Assembly (NCBI GenBank): GCA_016794525.1
Contig: JAEUJY010000131.1
Coordinates: forward strand, 1-64,000
Length of the DNA stretch: 64,000 nucleotides
Source of the DNA: Myxococcales bacterium
GTDB taxonomy: Bacteria; Myxococcota_A; Polyangia; Haliangiales; Haliangiaceae
Direction: 5' to 3'
Position numbers and translations under genes: made by a program. Below, one piece after another: positions 8,655-19,279 of this stretch (the first letter of the stretch is position 1; each line of letters starts with the position of its first letter). The notes beneath the pieces were generated by a model. It was not told the origin of the DNA and did no database searches. It was given only the letters and a program-made list of their open reading frames with translations.

Positions 8655-10520
8655 TCAGCCAGCGCTGACGTACTCGCACTCGATCAGCAGGTACAAGAGG
8701 CGCAGGAAGTTGGTGCGCGCGTCGGCCGAGCGCACCCGGGCCAGCACGTCGCCGACGGCGGTGCCGGCGGCCAGCGCGTGGACGCGGGCCGGCGCCTCGC
8801 CGAGGCCGAAGTCGGGCAACGTCGCGGCCGGGCGCGCCGGGCTCAGCCGATCGCGCTCGTGCGCCGCGGCCCACTCGTCGACGAACGCCACGTCGAGCGC
8901 GGTGGCGCCGGCGCCGAGGATGCGGAAGCCGTCGAGGTGCAGCGGCTTGACCTGGAACGGGTTGGCGCGCCCGGCGTACCAGCGGTAGCGGCCCTTCGGC
9001 CAGGTGCAGACGTCGATCAGCTTGGCGCTGACCTGCTGCGACAGCAGCCGGTAGGCGTCGATCGCGCGCACCAGCCCCAGCCCGACCAGGGTGTCGGCCA
9101 GCCGGCCGCCGAAGTGCGGCATCACCGACACCGCGCGCGCCAGCGCCTGCGGGGTCAGCGCGCCCTGCGCGACCAGGAAGTCGCCGAACCGCTCGCTGGT
9201 GACGTTCGACGAGACGAACTGCGGATCGCCGACGCCGAAGTACGCCTCCTTGAGGATGCCGGCGCGGCCCTCGAGGACCAGGAGGCCGGTGGCGCGCTCG
9301 ATCGTCAGCCGGTGCAACAGCCGGAGCGGCGAGGTCTGGCGCAGATCGCCGGCCTCGGTCGGCGTCGGGCGCGGCCCGCGCTCCTGCGGCCCGAGGTCGG
9401 TCTCGATCGCGACGTCGTGCGACGGCTCGTCCTCGACCACCTCGTCGGGCGCACCGCTCGACACCCCGGCGATGAACTCGGCGCGCGCGACCCGCCGCTC
9501 GTGGATCGCCCGGGCCTGGCTCATCTGGGTGGCCGGCCCCGACAGCGTCGCGATCTCCGGCTGCGGCGCGTGCACCACCGCGCTGTCGTCCATCGACGGC
9601 GCCGCCTGGACCCGGGCCACGAACGCCGCCAGGTCGCGGGCGTCGGGGCGGCCGTTGCGGTGCAGCCAGCCGGTCAGCGCGTCGCGCATCTCGCCGGCCG
9701 ACTGCCAGCGGTCCTCGACCCGCCGCTGCAGCGCCTTCTCGGTGATCACCCGCAGCTCGGTCGGCACCTCGCCGGCGTAGCGCTCGAGACGCTCGAGGTT
9801 GGCGTCGCGCACCATCAGCAGCACGTCGAGATCGCTGGGCGCCGAGAACAGCCGCCGCGCCATCGCCATCTCCGCCAGCACGATGCCGAGCGCGAAGACG
9901 TCGCTGCGCCCGTCGAGCTCGGCGCCCGACACCTGCTCGGGCGACATGTAGCCGTACTTGCCCTTGAGCATGCCGGCCTCGGTCTTGTGGTTGCGCTCGA
10001 TGGCGCGGGCGATGCCGAAGTCGGTGAGCTTGACGTCGCCGCGGCGCGACACCAGCACGTTGCCGGGCGACACGTCGCGGTGGACCAGGCCCAGCGCCTG
10101 CCCGTCGGCGCCGACCGCGTGGTGGGCGTAGTCCAGCGCGTCGAGCGTGTCGCGCGCGATCAGCGCGGCCAGCTGCGCCGGCAGGCGGATCTGGGTGCGC
10201 GCGCACTCGCGCAAGAGCGCCAGCACGTCGATGCCGTCGACGTACTGCATCGCGATGTACGGCGTGTCGGCGTCCATGCCGAGCTCGAAGACGTGGACGA
10301 TGTTGGGGTGGTCGAGCTGCGCGGTCAGGCGCGCCTCGTCCATGAACATCTGCACGAACGTCGGATCGGCCGCGAGGTGGGGCAGGATCTTCTTGAGCAC
10401 CACCACCTTGGCGAAGCCGTGCTCGCCCGACGCCTTGGCCTTGAACAGCTCGGCCATGCCCCCGACGGCCAGGCGATCGATCACCTGGTACTTGCCGACG
10501 GAGACCGGGACCGGCCGCAT
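8655..10520 (-). CDS. Ser/Thr protein kinase with C-terminal DUF4388-like domain
   Basis: 621 residues. Hanks-type kinase domain at about 9-285. The Gly-rich loop is degenerate (LAVGGMAELFKA), with the Lys in VVLKK (about 43-44), HRDVSPGN (147-154), DFG (167-169) and an MSPEQ activation-loop end. A Ser/Ala-rich linker (about 300-400) leads to a domain at about 405-560 (SPLRLLHRLTIERATGLLVLEG...) like DUF4388/PATAN regions common in myxobacterial regulators. There is no transmembrane span, so it is cytoplasmic. It probably phosphorylates partner regulators; substrates cannot be inferred. Start chosen at MRPVPVSVGKYQ. GGGAGG lies 4 nt before it and TAGGCT (minus strand, 10536-10531) 10 nt before it. 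Confidence 0.92.
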   Translation of the reverse strand: MRPVPVSVGKYQVIDRLAVGGMAELFKAKASGEHGFAKVVVLKKILPHLAADPTFVQMFMDEARLTAQLDHPNIVHVFELGMDADTPYIAMQYVDGIDVLALLRECARTQIRLPAQLAALIARDTLDALDYAHHAVGADGQALGLVHRDVSPGNVLVSRRGDVKLTDFGIARAIERNHKTEAGMLKGKYGYMSPEQVSGAELDGRSDVFALGIVLAEMAMARRLFSAPSDLDVLLMVRDANLERLERYAGEVPTELRVITEKALQRRVEDRWQSAGEMRDALTGWLHRNGRPDARDLAAFVARVQAAPSMDDSAVVHAPQPEIATLSGPATQMSQARAIHERRVARAEFIAGVSSGAPDEVVEDEPSHDVAIETDLGPQERGPRPTPTEAGDLRQTSPLRLLHRLTIERATGLLVLEGRAGILKEAYFGVGDPQFVSSNVTSERFGDFLVAQGALTPQALARAVSVMPHFGGRLADTLVGLGLVRAIDAYRLLSQQVSAKLIDVCTWPKGRYRWYAGRANPFQVKPLHLDGFRILGAGATALDVAFVDEWAAAHERDRLSPARPAATLPDFGLGEAPARVHALAAGTAVGDVLARVRSADARTNFLRLLYLLIECEYVSAG

Positions 10521-10613
10521 GGGGCCTCCCAGCCTACTCAATGATCGGCAGCGGCGATACCCGCCACCGCGCCCGGGCGCACTGGTCCGGCCGGTGGGCC
10601 CGGCGCGCCGCCC

Positions 10614-11393
10614 TCACCCGCGGAAGCCGTCCTTCCACCGTCGGATCGCGCCGAACACCGCCGCGCCGTCGGCGGGGTCGACCGTGGCGTCGAACGCCAC
10701 CGCCGCCGCCCGGACCGCCGGCTCGGCGACCCGCAGGAACGGGTTGGTGGCGCGCTCGTCGGCGATCGTCGATGGGGTCGTCGGGCGCGCGGCGTCGATC
10801 GCGGCGGCGCGGGCGGCGATCGCCGGGTTGCCGGGCTCGACCGCGGCGGCGAAGCGCAGGTTGGCGGCGGTGTACTCGTGGCCGAAGTACACGCGGGTCG
10901 CGGGCGGCAGCGCCGCCAGCCGCGCCAGCGACGCGTGCATCTGCGGCGGCGTGCCCTCGAACATCCGCCCGCAGCCGGCGCCGAACAGCGTGTCGCCGGT
11001 GAACACCGCCGCCTCGCCGTCGGCATCGATCAGGTAGCTGATCGCGCCGCTGGTGTGGCCGGGGTTCTCGATGATGGTCGCGGTCAGCGACCCGAGCTCG
11101 ACGCGATCGCCGGCGACGACGCCGCGGGTCAGGCCGGCGATGCGCGCGGCGTCGCTGGCGTGGCCGATCACCGCGACGCCGGGGAAGCGCGCGGCCAGGC
11201 CGGCGACGCCGCCGACGTGGTCGGGGTGGTGGTGGGTGGCCCAGATCGCCGTCGGCGTGAGCCCGGCGGCGGCCAGCGCCGCCTCGATCGGCCCCGGCTC
11301 ACCGGGATCGACGACCGCGGTGGCGCCGGTCGTCGGGCAGGTCACGAGGTACGCGAAGTTGTCGGACAGACACGGGACGCTGACGATGCGCAC
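10614..11393 (-). CDS. gloB: Hydroxyacylglutathione hydrolase (glyoxalase II)
   Basis: 259 residues, the usual GloB length. Metallo-beta-lactamase fold with the metal motif THHHPDH (53-59), later ligands in NPGHTSG, FTGDTLFGAGCGR and YFGHEYT, and the C-terminal glyoxalase II substrate domain (TNPFLR and a WKDGFRG end). It hydrolyses S-lactoyl-glutathione to lactate and glutathione, the second step of methylglyoxal detoxification. GTG start. The next gene is divergent, with 30 bp between start codons. Confidence 0.9.
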   Translation of the reverse strand: MRIVSVPCLSDNFAYLVTCPTTGATAVVDPGEPGPIEAALAAAGLTPTAIWATHHHPDHVGGVAGLAARFPGVAVIGHASDAARIAGLTRGVVAGDRVELGSLTATIIENPGHTSGAISYLIDADGEAAVFTGDTLFGAGCGRMFEGTPPQMHASLARLAALPPATRVYFGHEYTAANLRFAAAVEPGNPAIAARAAAIDAARPTTPSTIADERATNPFLRVAEPAVRAAAVAFDATVDPADGAAVFGAIRRWKDGFRG

Positions 11394-11399
11394 TCGGCC

Positions 11400-11416
11400 A
11401 CCCTAGCGTGTATGGT
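11400..11416. promoter_or_regulatory. Back-to-back -10 elements between gloB and the oxidoreductase
   Basis: On the minus strand TAGGGT (11405-11400) ends 6 nt before the gloB GTG. On the plus strand TATGGT (11411-11416) ends 7 nt before the ATG at 11424. The two are 5 bp apart, so any -35 contacts would lie inside or beside the opposite gene. Neither gene has a Shine-Dalgarno, which fits leaderless divergent transcripts. Confidence 0.45.
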
Positions 11417-11423
11417 CGCGCCG

Positions 11424-12467
11424 ATGTCGACGATGCGCGCGCAAGTGTTGCGACGGCATGGTGGCCCGGAGGTGCTCGAAGCCGCCGAGCTGCCCCGGCC
11501 CGAGCCCGGCCCCGGCGAGGTGCGGATCGCGATCGCCGCGGTCGCGCTCAACCACCTCGACGTCTGGGTGCGCAAGGGCGGGCCGGCGTTCCACCTCGAG
11601 TACCCGCACCGCCTCGGCTCCGACATCGTCGGCACCGTCGACGCGGTCGGGGCCGGCGTCGTCGACGTGGCGGTGGGCGCCAAGGTCGTCGTCCAGCCAG
11701 GCCTGTCGTGCGGCACCTGCGCCGCGTGCCTGGGCGGCCGCGACAACCTGTGCCGCCGCTACCGCATCCTCGGCGAGAACGCCCAGGGCGGCTACGCCGA
11801 GGCGATCGTGATCCCGCGGGCCAACGTCGCGCCCTACCCCGGCGAGCTGCCGTGGGTCGAGGCGGCGGCGGCGATCCTGCCGTTCCTCACCGCGTGGCAG
11901 ATGGTGGTCGAGAAGGGCCAGGTCGGCCCGGGCAGCACCGTGCTGGTCCAGGGCGGCGGCTCGGGCGTCGGCGTCGCGGCGATCCAGATCGCCAAGCTGC
12001 ACGGCGCCCAGGTGATCACGACGGTCGGCAGCGACGACAAGCTCGCGGCGGCGCGCGGGCTGGGCGCCGACGTCGCGGTCAACTACCGCAGCGCCGACTT
12101 CGCCGAGGTGGCGCGCGCGCACACCGGCAAGCGCGGCGTCGACGTCGTGATCGAGCACGTCGGCGGCGAGGTGTTCGAGAAGTCGATCCGCGCGGTGCGC
12201 AACGGCGGCCGGATCGTCACCTGCGGCGCGACCGCCGGCTTCACCCCGGCGATCGATCTGCGCCACGTCTTCTTCCGGCAGATCGAGATCCTCGGCTCGA
12301 CGATGGGCAGCAAGGCGGCGCTCTTGACCGTGCTCGGCCACGTCGCCGCCGGGCGGCTGCGGCCGGTCGTCCACGCGGCGCTGCCGCTGGCGGCGGCGGC
12401 CGACGGCCACCGGCTGCTCGAGGCGCGGGCGGCGTTCGGCAAGGTGGTGCTGACGGTGGCGACGTGA
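11424..12467 (+). CDS. Zinc-binding MDR-family alcohol dehydrogenase/quinone oxidoreductase
   Basis: 347 residues. GroES-like N-terminal domain (MRAQVLRRHGGPEVLE, GSDIVGTVDAVG) with the four-Cys structural zinc lobe CGTCAACLGGRDNLC. The Rossmann domain has VLVQGGGSGVGVAAIQIAKL, binding NAD(P)H. The catalytic-zinc Cys/His pair of true ADHs is not obvious, so it may act as a quinone/enoyl reductase; substrate unknown. Start chosen at the middle of three close ATGs (11412, 11424, 11433), since TATGGT is best spaced for 11424. Its TGA overlaps the GTG of the ABC ATPase gene (GTGA), so the two are translationally coupled. Confidence 0.85.
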   Translation: MSTMRAQVLRRHGGPEVLEAAELPRPEPGPGEVRIAIAAVALNHLDVWVRKGGPAFHLEYPHRLGSDIVGTVDAVGAGVVDVAVGAKVVVQPGLSCGTCAACLGGRDNLCRRYRILGENAQGGYAEAIVIPRANVAPYPGELPWVEAAAAILPFLTAWQMVVEKGQVGPGSTVLVQGGGSGVGVAAIQIAKLHGAQVITTVGSDDKLAAARGLGADVAVNYRSADFAEVARAHTGKRGVDVVIEHVGGEVFEKSIRAVRNGGRIVTCGATAGFTPAIDLRHVFFRQIEILGSTMGSKAALLTVLGHVAAGRLRPVVHAALPLAAAADGHRLLEARAAFGKVVLTVAT

Positions 12468-13393
12468 GCGCCTGCGTCGAGGTGCGCGGCCTGGGCAAGG
12501 CCTACGGCGGCCGCACCGCGGTGGCGGCGCTCGATCTCGACGTGCCGGCCGGCAGCATCTTCGGGTTGCTCGGGCCCAACGGCGCCGGCAAGACCACGAC
12601 GATCTCGATGATCGCCGGTGTCGTCACGCCCGATCGCGGCCACGCCACGGTGGCCGGCCACCGGGTCGGCGCCGATCGCGGCGCGCAGCGCGTGCTCGGG
12701 CTGTGCCCGCAGGAGCTGGCGCTGTACGACGAGCTGTCGCCGCGGCAGAACCTGACGTTCTTCGCCCGGCTGTACGGCCTGCGCGGCCAGGCGCTGGCCG
12801 ACGCGATCGCGTGGGCGCTCGACGTCGCCGGGCTGCGCGACCGCGCCGACGACCCGGTGCGGACGTTCTCGGGCGGGATGAAGCGCCGGCTCAACCTCGC
12901 CGCGGCGATCCTGCACAAGCCGACGCTGGTGATCCTCGACGAGCCCACCGTCGGCGTCGACCCCCAGAGCCGGCGCCACCTGTTCGACGCGATCCGCGCG
13001 CTGGCCGCCGCCGGCATGACCGTGCTGTACACCAGCCACTACCTCGAGGAGGTGGCCGAGCTGTGCGACCGGGTCGCGATCATGGATCACGGCGCGATCG
13101 TCGCCAGCGGCACCGTCGCCGAGCTGATCGCCCGCCACGGCAAGCCGCCGCTGCTCGAGCTCGAGCTGGCCGGCGACGAGGCCACGCTGCTCGCGGCGCG
13201 GGCGCTGGCGGCGCGCCACGGCCCGCTCGACGGCGCCGGCGCGGTGGTGCGGCTGCCCCAGCCGCCCAGCCTGGGCCCGCTGATCGCCGACCTCGAGTCG
13301 GCCGGCGCGCGGGTCGTGCGCATCACCGCGCAGCCGACGACGCTCGAGTCGGTGTTCCTGGCCCTGACCGGCCACGCGCTGAGGGACGAATGA
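12464..13393 (+). CDS. ABC transporter ATP-binding protein (ABC-2 exporter type)
   Basis: 309 residues. Walker A GPNGAGKTT (37-45), Q-loop CPQELALYDELS, signature FSGGMKRR, Walker B LVILDEPT followed by VGVDPQSR, and switch His in TSHYLEE. The C-terminal extension (about 225-309) is the type seen in drug and Na+ exporters (NatA/DrrA/CcmA-like). It powers the membrane partner encoded next. GTG start overlaps the upstream TGA by 4 nt, and its own TGA overlaps the permease ATG (ATGA), making a tightly coupled three-gene operon. Transported substrate unknown. Confidence 0.92.
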   Translation: MSACVEVRGLGKAYGGRTAVAALDLDVPAGSIFGLLGPNGAGKTTTISMIAGVVTPDRGHATVAGHRVGADRGAQRVLGLCPQELALYDELSPRQNLTFFARLYGLRGQALADAIAWALDVAGLRDRADDPVRTFSGGMKRRLNLAAAILHKPTLVILDEPTVGVDPQSRRHLFDAIRALAAAGMTVLYTSHYLEEVAELCDRVAIMDHGAIVASGTVAELIARHGKPPLLELELAGDEATLLAARALAARHGPLDGAGAVVRLPQPPSLGPLIADLESAGARVVRITAQPTTLESVFLALTGHALRDE

Positions 13394-14484
13394 TCGCCGC
13401 CGCCATCAAGAAGGACCTGCAGCTCCTGGCCCGCGACCGCGGCGCGCTGGTGACGATGTTCCTCCTGCCGATCGTCTTCATCGCGGTGTTCGGCTCGATC
13501 TTCGGCGGCGGCGACGACGACGCCCGGCGCCGGCTGGCGGTGTGGAGCGATCCGGCCTCGCCACGGGCGGCGGCCGTGGTGGCGGTGGTCAAGGCGTCGG
13601 GGGTGTTCGAGGTGATCGAGGCCCGCGATCCCGACGCCGCGCGCCGCGCGGTCGCCGACGAGCGCGCCGACGCCGCGCTGATCCTGCCGGCCGACTTCGA
13701 TCCCGCGGCCGGCCACCCGGCCGAGCTGGCGATCGATCAAGCCGGGCCGGCGCAGGTGCGGCTGCCGACGATCGGCGCGGTCACGGCGATCGTCACGCGC
13801 GCGGTGTTCCCGCCGGCGGCCGGCGCCGATCAGCCGGTGCTGGTCGCGGCCACCCCGCCCGGGATCCGCCGCGAGCTGGCGGGGATCACCGGCTTCCAGG
13901 TGACGGTGCCCGGCAACGCGGTGCTGTTCGGGTTCTTCCTGGCGCTGACCGTGGGGCTGGCGTTCCTCGAGGAGCGCCGCGCCGGCACCTGGCGGCGCAT
14001 CCTGGCCGCGCCGGTGTCGCGCGCGTCGATCCTGATCGGCAAGCTGGTGCCGTACTTCCTGATCGGCCTGGCGCAGTTCGCGTTCCTGTTCACGATCGGC
14101 GTCGTCGTGTTCGGCATGCGGATCGGCGGCAGCGTGCTCGCGCTGGTGGCGCTGACGGTGGCGGTGGTGGCGTGCGCGACCAGCCTCGGGCTGGCGATCG
14201 CGGCGCTGGGCGGCACCGAGAAGCGCCTCGGCTCGATCGGCTCGGTGTGCCTGCTGGTGATGGGCCTGCTCGGCGGCGCGATGGTGCCGCGGGTCGTGAT
14301 GCCGCCGCTGCTGCGCGCGATCGGCCTGGCGGTGCCGCACAGCTGGGCGCTCGACGGCTACACGACGCTGCTGGTCCGCGACGGCGCCGGCCTCGCCGAC
14401 GTCGCGCCGCAGATCGGCGCGCTCCTGGCGTTCGCGACGGTGTTCGCGGCGTTCGGCGTGTGGCGCTTCCGCTGGGAGCGCTGA
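13390..14484 (+). CDS. ABC-2 type transporter permease
   Basis: 364 residues. One N-terminal membrane span (about 19-38, VTMFLLPIVFIAVFGSIFGG), a long extracytoplasmic loop (about 45-165), then five predicted spans to the C-terminus. The conserved ABC-2 LEERRAGTWRRILAAPVSR region and a late PHSWALDGY motif are present. This is the usual layout of single-gene ABC-2 exporters that work with the preceding ATPase as a dimer in the cytoplasmic membrane. The ATG overlaps the ATPase stop. Confidence 0.9.
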   Translation: MIAAAIKKDLQLLARDRGALVTMFLLPIVFIAVFGSIFGGGDDDARRRLAVWSDPASPRAAAVVAVVKASGVFEVIEARDPDAARRAVADERADAALILPADFDPAAGHPAELAIDQAGPAQVRLPTIGAVTAIVTRAVFPPAAGADQPVLVAATPPGIRRELAGITGFQVTVPGNAVLFGFFLALTVGLAFLEERRAGTWRRILAAPVSRASILIGKLVPYFLIGLAQFAFLFTIGVVVFGMRIGGSVLALVALTVAVVACATSLGLAIAALGGTEKRLGSIGSVCLLVMGLLGGAMVPRVVMPPLLRAIGLAVPHSWALDGYTTLLVRDGAGLADVAPQIGALLAFATVFAAFGVWRFRWER

Positions 14485-14527
14485 CCGCGCATAGCCCCAG
14501 CGGGCGAGTAGCCTCGCTGACGCTCGG

Positions 14528-15052
14528 CTAGAGGCCGTCGCAGTCGGCGTCGAACTCGGTCAGCGGCGGCGTGGCCTCGCCCGGCGCGATCAGCACCGAG
14601 CCGATCTTGGGCAGCGCGCCGGTGACCGGCTCGGCGCAGATCGCGTAGTCGCCCTCGAGCTTCATCCGCATCCGCGCGCTCACCGTCGAGTCGACGCCGG
14701 CGGTCGGCGGCTCGGTGGCCTCGGGGCGGATCTCGATCGACAGGTCGAACTCGACCGCGGTGGCGTCGTCGGCGAACACCAGGTTCGAGATGCCGTTCTC
14801 GGACACCGTCGCGCCGGTGGTGGCCGACAGCTGGCTCAGCGACAGGGCCAGCGTGCGGTTGTCGGGGTCGAGGGTCGCGGTGCCGCGCAGCCGGATGACC
14901 GGCATGTCGCCGTCAGCCTCGCGGCGCTGCAGGCCGATCAGGTACTCGCCGTCGACGTACGGCAGGTGGCCGGAGACGTCGTCGATGCCGACGAAGGTCT
15001 GGCAGCCGCCGAGCGCGAGAGACGTGACGAGGAGCCAGGTGCCGGGCCGCAT
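14528..15052 (-). CDS. Small lipoprotein of unknown function
   Basis: 174 residues. MRPGTWLLVTSLALGGC is a lipoprotein signal with lipobox ALGGC. The mature part alternates beta-like segments (IRLRGTATLDPDNRTLAL, FDLSIEIRP), suggesting a compact beta fold, and ends DADCDGL. No family recognised. TACAGT (minus strand, 15067-15062) ends 9 nt before the ATG. A further 24 codons are open upstream but lack a plausible signal start. Divergent from metY. Confidence 0.68.
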   Translation of the reverse strand: MRPGTWLLVTSLALGGCQTFVGIDDVSGHLPYVDGEYLIGLQRREADGDMPVIRLRGTATLDPDNRTLALSLSQLSATTGATVSENGISNLVFADDATAVEFDLSIEIRPEATEPPTAGVDSTVSARMRMKLEGDYAICAEPVTGALPKIGSVLIAPGEATPPLTEFDADCDGL

Positions 15053-15097
15053 GCGGATCGCACTGTAACACCCGCCGATCGGCGGCGCGCGCCGTGA

Positions 15098-17904
<2,807 letters not shown>

Positions 17905-17996
17905 CACCGGCGTCGAGCCGGCGCTGCTGCTGCTGCGGCGCCGCCGCCGGGGACGGCGAGGGAGGCGGAGCCGGCGGCGGCATCGGCAGCGGCGCC

Positions 17997-18110
17997 GGGG
18001 ACGGGGACGGGGACGGGGATGCCGGAGCCGGACCCGGAATCGGCGCCGGAGCCGGAGCCGGAGTCGGAGCCGGAGCCGGAGCCGGCGTCCGCGTCGGCGT
18101 CCGCGTCGGA
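17997..18110. repeat. Hexanucleotide tandem array A
   Basis: Four GGGGAC-type units at 17997-18018 (four G4 runs with 2-nt AC spacers, a G-quadruplex motif on the plus strand), then GGAGCC units and GTCCGC/GTCGGC units to about 18110, followed by GGATCCG. It fills the convergent gap between metX and the RAYT transposase. The 6-bp unit keeps all frames open, giving spurious dipeptide ORFs. Confidence 0.85.
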
Positions 18111-18145
18111 TCCGTCGTCGTCGCCGTTGCCAGCGGGCCGGTGAG

Positions 18146-18943
18146 TCACGTCAGCGGCCCCGGCACCTCCCACAGGCTCGGCGGCGGGCCGCCGCGCTTC
18201 CAGCCGCCGCGGAGGAGCCAGGTCGTCGGGCGCGCGATCGGCAGCGGCTCGTAGCCGGCGGGCCACGCGAACGGCACGCCATCGCGCTCGGCCCAGCCCG
18301 CGAAGGCGACGCCGCTGGAGTAGCGATCGACCGCCGCGCGGCGCTCGCCGAGCCCCGCGTGATCGTCGTGGTGGCGCCGCCAGTTGTTGAGCACGTAGGC
18401 CAGCGCGTGGAGCGCCTGGCGCGGCCGGGTGATCGGCGTGGCGTGGTAGCGATCGGTGAAGACGCGGCCGGTTCGCGGCGCGCCGCCGGCGATGGTGACC
18501 GCGCGGTTCAGCCGCTTCGCGGCTGAGATGCACAGCGCCCGCACGCCGTTGGCGAGCGCGCGGCGGTCGTCGGCCTCGCACAGCAGGTGGATGTGGTGCC
18601 GCTGGATCGACAGGTGCACGACGCGGAAGCCGCGGCGCCCGGCGAGGACGAGCGCGATCAGCGCGAGCCGCACGGCGGCGTAGGCCTTGCGACGGCGCAG
18701 CCGGCCGACCTCCTGGGTCACCCGCAGGACGACGTGCACCGGCAGGCGCGCGTCGTGGAACGGCCGCGTCCGGTGCGGGCCACGCGCCCGCCCCGGCAGC
18801 GCGCGCTTGCGCCCGGCGCCGCGCCGCTTGCCGCCGTGCCCGCTCGGGCTGCTCGCGGCCCGCCGCGGCGGCGCGGCTGTGCCGGGCAGGCCGAGCTGCC
18901 GAGCCTTGGATCGTCGCCGCTGCTGCCCCTTCGCCGCCGCCAT
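18146..18943 (-). CDS. REP-associated tyrosine transposase (RAYT)-like Y1 protein
   Basis: 265 residues. A very basic, low-complexity N-terminus (about 1-60: RRRSKAR, GKRRGAGRKR) precedes a Y1_Tnp-like domain: HVVLRVTQEV, the HUH-type HIH in QRHHIHLLCEADD, VFTDRYHATPI with the candidate catalytic Tyr, and AYVLNNWRRH. These are single-strand DNA transposase relatives of IS200 TnpA that usually occur as single domesticated copies next to palindromic REP elements. No inverted-repeat ends or REP palindromes are evident here; instead it lies between two hexamer arrays. Start at MAAAKGQQ; TATATT (minus strand, 18960-18955) lies 11 nt upstream. Confidence 0.8.
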   Translation of the reverse strand: MAAAKGQQRRRSKARQLGLPGTAAPPRRAASSPSGHGGKRRGAGRKRALPGRARGPHRTRPFHDARLPVHVVLRVTQEVGRLRRRKAYAAVRLALIALVLAGRRGFRVVHLSIQRHHIHLLCEADDRRALANGVRALCISAAKRLNRAVTIAGGAPRTGRVFTDRYHATPITRPRQALHALAYVLNNWRRHHDDHAGLGERRAAVDRYSSGVAFAGWAERDGVPFAWPAGYEPLPIARPTTWLLRGGWKRGGPPPSLWEVPGPLT

Positions 18944-19021
18944 TTGATTGGGCGAATATAACAGCGACGACGGAGATGGCAAGGCCCGAGGATGATTCAG
19001 TGGTCGATCTTCGGCTCCGCC

Positions 19022-19279
19022 TCTCGCCCTCGCCCCGCCCTCGTCCCCGCCTCCGTCCCCGTCCCCGTCCCCGTCCCCGTCCCCGTTCCCGTCTCCGTCC
19101 CCGTCTCCGTCCCCGTCTCCGTCTCCGTCCCGTTCCCGTCTCCGTCCCCGGTTCCGGCTCCGACTCCGGTCACGGTCACGGTCACGGTCACGGTCGCGGT
19201 CGCGGTCGCGGTCACGGTCGCGGTCGCGGTCGCGGTCGCGGTCACGGTCGCGGTCGCGGTCACGGTCGCGGTCGCGGTC
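19022..19279. repeat. Hexanucleotide tandem array B (two-block)
   Basis: About 258 bp. The first block (19022-19160) is CCCGTC/CTCCGTC-type units; read on the minus strand it contains five consecutive GGGGAC units. The second block (about 19168-19279) is CGGTCA and CGGTCG units, about 18 copies. The array ends exactly at the stop codon of the LRR gene (TGA, minus, 19282-19280). Its other end lies behind the RAYT promoter. It occupies nearly the whole 336-bp gene-free stretch 18944-19279. Confidence 0.9.

Noticed and set aside
18997-19263. Dipeptide-repeat ORFs (TATATV..., VPVPVP...) across array B, and similar ones in arrays C and D
   Set aside because: A 6-bp repeat without stop codons leaves all frames open; there is no start context, domain or conserved product.
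17997-19279. CRISPR array
   Set aside because: The repeats are contiguous 6-bp units with no 25-40-bp repeats separated by unique spacers, and no cas genes are present.
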